From contig NZ_JANZXA010000005.1 in assembly GCF_025153475.1 (NCBI RefSeq), forward strand, positions 232,848 through 296,847: DNA of 64,000 nt. Reading direction: 5' to 3'. Positions 58,044-64,000 of this stretch are shown here, one piece after another; the stretch's first letter is position 1, and every line of letters starts with the position of its first letter. The stretch comes from Novosphingobium mangrovisedimenti (GTDB lineage Bacteria > Pseudomonadota > Alphaproteobacteria > Sphingomonadales > Sphingomonadaceae). The translations under genes were made by a program, and so were the position numbers. The notes beneath the pieces were generated by a model. That model did not search any database and was not told the DNA's origin. It saw nothing but the letters and a program-made list of their open reading frames with translations.

Positions 58044-59915
58044 TCAGCCGCGCACTACATCCACGAGCATCTGCGGAACCGAGGCGTCCTCGATCGTCGC
58101 GGGCGGGGCGAAGTCCTCGCCATTGACGATCTTGCGCAGCAGGTTGCGCAGGATCTTGCCCGAGCGGGTCTTGGGCAGCTGCGGGACGATGTAGACCGTC
58201 TTCAGCGCGGCCACCGGGCCCAGCTCGCTGCGCACCGCCTTGACCACGCGGGCAGCCAGCGTGTCATCCGCTTCGGCGCCCGCGCGCGGCACGACGAAGG
58301 CGATCGGATTCATGCCCTTGATCGGATCGTCGGCGCCGATCACCGCGCATTCGGCCACGCCGTCTTCCTGCGCGACGATCTGTTCCATCTGGCCGGTCGA
58401 GAGGCGGTGGCCGGCGACGTTGATGATGTCGTCGGTGCGGCCCATGATGTGGAGGAAGCCTTCCTCGTCGAAGAAGCCCGCATCGCCCGTCTCGTAATAG
58501 CCGGGGAAGCCCGCGAAGTTCTTTTCATAGCCGGCCTTGTTGTTCCACAGCGTGCGGAAGGCACCGGGGGCCAGCGGCGCCTTGATCGCCACCGAACCGC
58601 TACCGCCATCGGGCACTGGCTGGCCGTCGTCACCCAGGATGGTGAAGGCATAGCCCGGCACCGGAAAGCCGGCGCTGCCGCGCTTGCGGCGCAAGTCGCC
58701 CAGCGCAAAACACGTGGCGATGGCGGGCCAGCCCAGTTCGGTCTGCCACCAGTGATCGATCACCGGCAGGCCGGATTTTTCCTCCAGCCAGGCGATGGTG
58801 TCGGGATCGGCGCGCTCGCCGGCGAGGAAGATCACGCCGCACTTGCCGGTGCCGATTTCGGTGAGGAACTTCGCCTCGGGATCGTCCTTGCGCACCGCGC
58901 GGATCGCGGTGGGCGCGGTGAAGAAGGCCTTCACGCCGTGGCGGTCGATCGTGCGCCAGAAAGTGCCGGGATCGGGCGTGCCCACCGGCTTGCCCTCGAA
59001 CAGCACCGTCGTCGCGCCGACCAGCAGCGGGGCATAGACGATGTAGCTGTGGCCCACGACCCAGCCCACGTCCGACGCCGCCCAGAACACGTCGCCTGCG
59101 CCGATGCCGTAGATATTGGCCATCGACCACGTCAGCGCCGCGGCATGGCCGCCATTGTCGCGCACGACGCCCTTGGGCGTACCCGTCGTGCCCGAGGTAT
59201 AGAGGATATAGAGCGGATCGTCAGAGGCCAGTGCCACGCAGGCCGGAACCGCATCCTGTGCGGTCTTTTCACGCAGGTCCATCCAGTCGATGTCGCGCGG
59301 CGCCTGCAGTTCGGCGGTCACCTGCTCGCGCTGGTAGAGCACGACATGCTCGACCTGATGCGCGGACAGCCTGAGCGCCTCGTCCACCATCGGCTTGTAG
59401 GGCAGAACCTTGCTGCCCTCGATCCCGCACGAGGTCGTCAGCAGCACCCTGGGCGTGGCATCGTCGATGCGCTTGGCGAGTTCGAGCGGCGCGAAGCCCC
59501 CGAACACCACCGAGTGGATCGCACCCAGCCGCGCGCAGGCGAGCATGGCAAAGACCGTCTGCGGCACCATCGGCATGTAGATCACCACGCGGTCGCCCTT
59601 GCCCACGCCCAGCGAGGCGAGCATGGCAGCCACACGGCCCACTTCCTCCAGCAGCTGGGCATACGTGTACCGGCTGATCGTACCGGTGACGGGGCTGTCG
59701 TAGATCAGCGCCGTGGCATCGCCGCGCCCGGCGGCGACGTGACGGTCCACCGCATTGTGGCAGGTGTTGATCTGTCCGCCCGGAAACCAGCCCTCCGCCT
59801 CGTTCCAGCCCGAGGCAGGCGCCTGCGCCCAATCCAACGCCTTTGCAGCTTCAAGCCAGAATCCTTGCGGATCATCGATGCTCGCCTGCCAGGCTGCTTC
59901 GTAGGCTTTGCTCAT
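58044..59915 (-). CDS. prpE: Propionyl-CoA synthetase-like acyl-CoA ligase
   Basis: The 623-residue ligase starts MSKAYEAAW at ATG 59915. It shows AMP-binding motifs YTSGTTGTPKGVV, WWQTELGWP, YYETGDAGFFDEEGF and MGRTDDIINVAGHRLSTG, with the catalytic, acetylatable Lys in PKTRSGKILRN. The opening, with FPGGQINTCHNAVDRH, is typical of propionyl-CoA synthetase. It activates propionate (or acetate/acrylate) with ATP and CoA. A GNAT gene lies directly upstream on the same strand and could control it by Lys acetylation. Confidence 0.88.
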   Translation of the reverse strand: MSKAYEAAWQASIDDPQGFWLEAAKALDWAQAPASGWNEAEGWFPGGQINTCHNAVDRHVAAGRGDATALIYDSPVTGTISRYTYAQLLEEVGRVAAMLASLGVGKGDRVVIYMPMVPQTVFAMLACARLGAIHSVVFGGFAPLELAKRIDDATPRVLLTTSCGIEGSKVLPYKPMVDEALRLSAHQVEHVVLYQREQVTAELQAPRDIDWMDLREKTAQDAVPACVALASDDPLYILYTSGTTGTPKGVVRDNGGHAAALTWSMANIYGIGAGDVFWAASDVGWVVGHSYIVYAPLLVGATTVLFEGKPVGTPDPGTFWRTIDRHGVKAFFTAPTAIRAVRKDDPEAKFLTEIGTGKCGVIFLAGERADPDTIAWLEEKSGLPVIDHWWQTELGWPAIATCFALGDLRRKRGSAGFPVPGYAFTILGDDGQPVPDGGSGSVAIKAPLAPGAFRTLWNNKAGYEKNFAGFPGYYETGDAGFFDEEGFLHIMGRTDDIINVAGHRLSTGQMEQIVAQEDGVAECAVIGADDPIKGMNPIAFVVPRAGAEADDTLAARVVKAVRSELGPVAALKTVYIVPQLPKTRSGKILRNLLRKIVNGEDFAPPATIEDASVPQMLVDVVRG

Positions 59916-59951
59916 GCCGGTCTCCGTATTCACTCTTCTTGTTGGCTCTTG

Positions 59952-60461
59952 TTAGCGCAGGGTCTTGGAAAGGAGGACGAGGGTCGGATCATCGTCGAAC
60001 GCTTCGGGCGTGAAACCCTTTTCGCGTTCCAGTTCGATGGCGGCGTGGTTCTCGCGGCTCTCGATCGAGATCACCCTGCGCACGCCGTGTTCCTTGGCCT
60101 GCCCTGCCAGGAAATCGAGCAGCGCCCAGCCCACGCCCTTGCCTTTGTAGTCGCTGCGGATCGACACCGCGATTTCGGCCGTATCGCACTGCGCATCGCA
60201 GGCCAGCAGCGCCGAGGCCACCAGTTCGCCGCTCGCATCGTCGAAGGCAAGGAAGCTTTCCGAACGATAGTGGTCGGCATGGAGCAGCGGTTCGAGCTGT
60301 TCGTGGCTGACGTGCTCGCTGGCCGCGAAAAAGCGGAAGCGGCGATCGTCCTCGCTCACGGCGTCGAAGAAGCCGCCAAGCGCGGCTTCATCGCCCTCGG
60401 TGGCGGGGCGAACGGAAAGGCTGATGCCGGTGCGGGTGGTGAGTTTTGATGTGCTGGTCAT
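59952..60461 (-). CDS. GNAT family N-acetyltransferase
   Basis: The 169-residue acetyltransferase starts at ATG 60461. It has the acetyl-CoA pyrophosphate loop in SIRSDYKGKGVGWALLDFL, preceded by strand AEIAVSI, and ends with RENHAAIELEREKGF. It is 36 bases upstream of prpE and downstream of the transporter gene. Pat-type enzymes of this fold inactivate acyl-CoA synthetases by acetylating the PKTRSGK lysine; this role is inferred from position. Confidence 0.82.
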   Translation of the reverse strand: MTSTSKLTTRTGISLSVRPATEGDEAALGGFFDAVSEDDRRFRFFAASEHVSHEQLEPLLHADHYRSESFLAFDDASGELVASALLACDAQCDTAEIAVSIRSDYKGKGVGWALLDFLAGQAKEHGVRRVISIESRENHAAIELEREKGFTPEAFDDDPTLVLLSKTLR

Positions 60462-60547
60462 GATAACTCCGTCGGCTGAACCAAAAAGGAGCGTCGCGCC
60501 TTGATCGGGGACAATGTCCGCCACCGCAGCGCGACGCTTCGAGACTA

Positions 60548-62215
60548 TCAGGCGTCGATATTTCTCCTGAATGTCTCGGGCAGGAAGAGCAGGCCGATCA
60601 CCACCGTGGCCGCGGCAACCACGACCGGGTACCACAGGCCGTAGTAGATATCCCCGGTGGCAGCCACCATCGCAAACGCCGTGGTCGGCAGGAAACCGCC
60701 GAACCAGCCGTTACCCAAGTGGTAGGGCAGCGACATGGAGGTGTAACGGATATTGCTCGGGAACAGTTCCACCAGCATCGCCGCGATCGGACCGTAGACC
60801 ATGGTCACCAGGATCACGAGGTAGAACAGCACCGCGACCACCGTGACCTTGTCGATCTGGTCCGGATTGGCAGTGGCGGGATAGCCGGCCTGGGTGAGCG
60901 CGGCCTTGATGTCGCCCTGATAGGCGGCGATCGCGGCGGCGCGGTCGGCACCGGTCACTTCGGCCGGGTCGGGCGCGGTCAGCGTGTTGCCGCCGATGGC
61001 AACCGTGGCGACCGTGCCGGCCGGAGCCGCGGTGTTGGTGTAGTTGATGCCGTTCTTGGCAAGGAAGGCCTTGGCGATGTCGCAGCTCGATGCATCGAAC
61101 TTGTTCTTGCCGATCGGGTCGAACTGGAACGAGCATTCCGCATCGTTGGCGGTCACCACCACCGGCGCGTTCTTCGATGCCTGCGCGAGCGCCGGGTTGG
61201 CGGCATCGGACAGGGCGTGGAAGGCCGGGAAGTAGGTGAGCGCCGCCAGCGCGCAGCCGCCGAGGATCAGGTACTTGCGGCCGATCCGGTCGGACAGCCA
61301 GCCGAAGAACACGAAGAACGGCGTGCCGAGCGCAAGCGCGATGGCGATCAGGTAGTTGGTCGTCGCGCCGTCCACCTTGAGGATCTTTTCAAGGTAGAAC
61401 ATCGCGTAGAACTGACCCGTGTACCAGACCACCGCTTGCCCTGCGACGGCGCCGAACAGGGCGATCAGCACGAACTTGAGGTTGCCCCACTTACCGAAGG
61501 AATCGCGGATCGGGGACTTCGAGGTCGTGCCCTCGTCCTTCATCTTCTGGTAGACCGGGCTCTCGTTGAGCTGCATGCGGATCCACATCGAGACCGCGAG
61601 CAGCACTGCCGAGAGCAGGAACGGCACGCGCCAGCCCCAGCCGGAGAAGGTTTCCTCGCCCATGCCGGTGCGCACGCCCAGAACGATGAGCAGCGCGGCG
61701 AAAAGGCCGAAGGTCGCGGTGATCTGGATGAAGCTGGTGTAGAGCCCGCGCCGGTTGTTGGGGGCATGCTCGGCAACGTAAGTCGCCGCGCCGCCGTACT
61801 CACCGCCGAGCGCGAGGCCCTGCACGATGCGTAGCGTCACCAAGATGATCGGAGAGGCAATGCCGATGGTGTCGTAACCGGGCAGCAGGCCGACCGCGAA
61901 AGTCGAAAGGCCCATCAGCCCCATGGTGACGAGGAAGGTGTATTTGCGCCCGACGAGATCGCCGATGCGCCCGAACACCAGTGCGCCGAAGGGCCGCACC
62001 GCAAAGCCTGCGGCAAAGGCGCCGAGCGCGAGGATGAAGCCGGTCGTCTCGTTGACCCCGGCGAAGAAGACTTTCGAAATGAAGGTGGCCAGCAGGCCGT
62101 AGAGATAGAAATCGTACCATTCGAATACGGTGCCGAGCGACGATGCGGTGATGACGAGCTTCTCGTCGTGCGTCGCCTTGTGGTGCCTCGGCATGGCGTC
62201 ATATGTCGTAGCCAT
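60548..62215 (-). CDS. MHS family MFS transporter
   Basis: The 555-residue transporter has the metabolite:H+ symporter opening TVFEWYDFYLYG, the MFS loop GRIGDLVGRKYTF and RIVQGLALGGEYGGAATYVAEHAP. A large periplasmic loop (residues about 335-455) with Cys361 and Cys378 lies between helices in the second half. Its place between a porin gene and acyl-CoA synthetases suggests acetate, propionate or a similar carboxylate as substrate. Substrate unproven. Confidence 0.88.
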   Translation of the reverse strand: MATTYDAMPRHHKATHDEKLVITASSLGTVFEWYDFYLYGLLATFISKVFFAGVNETTGFILALGAFAAGFAVRPFGALVFGRIGDLVGRKYTFLVTMGLMGLSTFAVGLLPGYDTIGIASPIILVTLRIVQGLALGGEYGGAATYVAEHAPNNRRGLYTSFIQITATFGLFAALLIVLGVRTGMGEETFSGWGWRVPFLLSAVLLAVSMWIRMQLNESPVYQKMKDEGTTSKSPIRDSFGKWGNLKFVLIALFGAVAGQAVVWYTGQFYAMFYLEKILKVDGATTNYLIAIALALGTPFFVFFGWLSDRIGRKYLILGGCALAALTYFPAFHALSDAANPALAQASKNAPVVVTANDAECSFQFDPIGKNKFDASSCDIAKAFLAKNGINYTNTAAPAGTVATVAIGGNTLTAPDPAEVTGADRAAAIAAYQGDIKAALTQAGYPATANPDQIDKVTVVAVLFYLVILVTMVYGPIAAMLVELFPSNIRYTSMSLPYHLGNGWFGGFLPTTAFAMVAATGDIYYGLWYPVVVAAATVVIGLLFLPETFRRNIDA

Positions 62216-62271
62216 TGCTCACTCTCCCAAGTGGGTCCCGACCTGTCGTTGCATGATCGGGGTGTTCATCG

Positions 62272-63681
62272 TCAGAAGCTGTACTTCGCGGCGAATTCGA
62301 TGCGGTCGAGCGCGCCATCGGCGCCGCTGACCAGTTTCCGCTCGCCGTGCCGGTATTCGATACCGAGGTCGATGTTCTTGACCGGCGAGTAGAAGAGGTT
62401 GGCCGCCGCGCTCCAGGCCTGCTTGTTGTAGCTGGCAAGCGCGGCTGCCGTGAGCGCGTCGGCATAGTCGACGCGCTGGTAGCTGCCCATCACGTTGATG
62501 CGCCATTGCGGGGCGATGGCGATGCGCGCGGCGGCAAGCGCCGCGATCACGTTCACGCTTTCCAGCTTGTTGGCAACCGGATCATAGACCGCGTCGGGCG
62601 CGAAATTGAGGCCGATGTAGCGGCTGGCGTTGTGGCCGTAGGTGACCATGGCGCGCACGTCGCTGGTCTTCTTTTCGTTGAGCCAGATCTTGCCGCCGGC
62701 GCTCACGCCCCAGCCGAAGGCATCAGCCGAAACCCCTGCGTTGTCGACGCGGACCTGCCGCGCCAGCATCGCGAGCGAGGCTTCGCCCACCTTCCCCGAA
62801 TAGGCGAGGCGCGCGGCGAAATCGGGCATGCGGTCGTCGCCGTTCTCGGTCAGTGCCGGAGAACCCAGCGTCGCGGTGCCCGATTCCGGTTCCTCGACCG
62901 ACGCATGCAGCGTCACACCCTGCCCCAGCGGCGCCGAATAGCGGATCAGCGGCTGGCGGACGAAGACCGTGCCTTCGGTGGCGCCGACGAAGTCGGTGCT
63001 TTCCGGCAGCGCGCCGGTGTACTGGAAGGTCGACCAGTCCTGACCGATGGTCACCCGGCCCACCTTCATCCAGGCGCGGCGCAGCGCGAGGTTGTAGCCG
63101 TTGGTGGTGCGCTGCGAGCCTTGCGTGCCGGGCGAGGTCTGGAAATCGACTTCGACCAGCCCCTTCACGCTCTGGCCGCCCACGGCGGTATCGAGATTGA
63201 GCCAGAAGCGCGATTGCTTGGCGGTGAAATCCTCTACCTTCTGCGCCTTTCCGCCACCGGTGGGGATCACCTGCGGCAGGTAGAAATCGCGACCGAGCGA
63301 ATTGGTGGCAACTTCACCGTCGCTGAAACGGCTCGCCGAGGCGACCATCTTGATATAGCCGCCCAGCTTGATCGTGGTGTCGCCCGACTTGAAGCCGTCA
63401 GCCTGCGGCTTGCTCTCGATCGCGGCGACCTTGGCCGTCGCTTCCTCGCTCCTGGCATTGGCGGCGGCGATCGCGGCCTGTGCCTGCGCATTGCTGTCCG
63501 ACTGCTCCTGCCGTGCGGCGGCGAGATCGGCGCGCAGCTGCATCATCTCCGCCTCGAGCCGTTCGAGCCTTGTTTCGAGTTGCGCCTCGCGGTCGGTGGC
63601 AGCCGCCGCGGCCTGCGGCGCGACAAGACAGCTCGCCGCCAGCAGGGCTCCGATCAGGGGCCTGTGCGTGTGGTTCATCAT
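62272..63681 (-). CDS. DcaP-type outer-membrane porin
   Basis: The 469-residue product has a signal peptide (residues 1-27), a long coiled coil (ETRLERLEAEMMQLRADLAAARQEQ), the DcaP-like start of the barrel DTTIKLGGYIKM, GRDFYLPQVIPTGG, RFWLNLDT and a C-terminal Phe (AAKYSF). DcaP channels are trimeric porins for dicarboxylates and other negatively charged substrates. It lies 56 bases upstream of the MHS transporter gene on the same strand, so the two would move one substrate across both membranes. Confidence 0.9.
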   Translation of the reverse strand: MMNHTHRPLIGALLAASCLVAPQAAAAATDREAQLETRLERLEAEMMQLRADLAAARQEQSDSNAQAQAAIAAANARSEEATAKVAAIESKPQADGFKSGDTTIKLGGYIKMVASASRFSDGEVATNSLGRDFYLPQVIPTGGGKAQKVEDFTAKQSRFWLNLDTAVGGQSVKGLVEVDFQTSPGTQGSQRTTNGYNLALRRAWMKVGRVTIGQDWSTFQYTGALPESTDFVGATEGTVFVRQPLIRYSAPLGQGVTLHASVEEPESGTATLGSPALTENGDDRMPDFAARLAYSGKVGEASLAMLARQVRVDNAGVSADAFGWGVSAGGKIWLNEKKTSDVRAMVTYGHNASRYIGLNFAPDAVYDPVANKLESVNVIAALAAARIAIAPQWRINVMGSYQRVDYADALTAAALASYNKQAWSAAANLFYSPVKNIDLGIEYRHGERKLVSGADGALDRIEFAAKYSF

Positions 63682-63890
63682 CCTCTCCTTCCCGGGTCCG
63701 GCTGCAGCCTAGTCGTCTGGTGCATTCCGAGACTGCCGCACCATCGGCCATGAAGGCGGCAAGCGAACACCCCGACCTTGGTGGAGGACCTACGACCAAT
63801 GTCTAATGCCCCTGTCCGACCGCCCCTGTGCTAAGGTCCGCCCCAAAGCCGGGTCTTGCCGGCAACAGAGATGGAAGAGGAGAAAGAGGC

Positions 63891-64000
63891 ATGGCCGAGG
63901 CCGTATATCCCGTTTCAGGCGAGTGGTCGGAAGGTGCGCTGATCGACAACGATCGCTACCTTGCGATGTACCGTCGCTCGGTGGATGATCCGGAAGGGTT
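63891..64000 (+). CDS. acs: Acetyl-CoA synthetase, 5' end (truncated by window)
   Basis: ATG 63891 follows an AGAGGAGAAAGAGG site. The 36 visible residues (VYPVSGEWSEGALIDNDRYL, then YRRSVDDPEG) match the N-terminus of acetyl-CoA synthetases, where the pattern RYLxMYxxSVxDPxxFW precedes the catalytic core. It is divergent from the porin-transporter unit with a 209-base gap. The rest lies outside the window. Confidence 0.75.
   Translation, partial: MAEAVYPVSGEWSEGALIDNDRYLAMYRRSVDDPEG

Overview
The window is a GC-rich (roughly two thirds G+C by eye) alphaproteobacterial chromosome segment, most likely Sphingomonadales and Novosphingobium-like. Pointers are the UrcA-family protein, DUF1737, the ubiquinol-cytochrome c chaperone next to a DUF177/YceD protein, a DcaP-type porin, NsrR-controlled single-domain globin, and dense families of short palindromic repeats with the phrase CTTCGACAAGCTCAGG that sphingomonad genomes often carry. 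No rRNA, tRNA, CRISPR array or complete insertion sequence was seen.

Layout. 1-4.2 kb: the tail of an unknown gene, a giant LplT-Aas-type MFS/acyltransferase/acyl-ACP synthetase gene broken by a frameshift near 2475, and a short asparaginase. 4.3-8.0 kb: a tight signalling operon (PAS histidine kinase, CheY-like regulator, REC-GGDEF-EAL protein). 8.2-14.5 kb: glycine-zipper protein, FolM-like SDR, cyclopropane fatty acid synthase, argG, rlpA, and a helix-turn-helix protein gene riddled with repeats. 14.6-16.3 kb: an AT-rich two-gene cassette (soluble 302-aa protein plus four-helix membrane protein, overlapping ATGA) bracketed by near-identical inverted hairpin repeats; this is the clearest foreign element and the best candidate for an undescribed system. 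16.4-23.1 kb: uvrA with an in-frame repeat insertion, small secreted proteins, an M28 peptidase and a second RlpA. 23.2-24.6 kb: nitric-oxide module (globin and NsrR-type regulator with two NsrR-like operators). 24.9-30.5 kb: M3 peptidase, Na/Ca exchanger, outer-membrane protein divergent from a TetR regulator over a perfect palindromic operator, HdeD-like protein.

30.5-35.4 kb: a complete vitamin B12 uptake operon (btuB-btuF-btuC-btuD) on the minus strand behind a cobalamin riboswitch. 35.6-45.4 kb: a SleB-type hydrolase, then the TCA block mdh-sucD-sucA-sucB-lpd, with sucC absent from its usual place. 45.5-50.8 kb: VOC and DUF1737 proteins, a GIY-YIG nuclease gene sandwiched exactly between palindromic repeats, ACT-domain protein, hslU-hslV, bamE, and a divergent chaperone/DUF177 pair.

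50.8-58.0 kb: a probable catabolic cluster of unknown substrate (LysR, EthD, deazaflavin-type nitroreductase fold, FAS1-like dehydratase, NTF2-like, two SDRs, TetR, SMP-30). 58.0-64.0 kb: a short-chain acid module (propionyl-CoA synthetase, GNAT acetyltransferase, MHS transporter, DcaP porin, and divergently the start of acetyl-CoA synthetase), which together would take up, activate and post-translationally tune acetate/propionate use.
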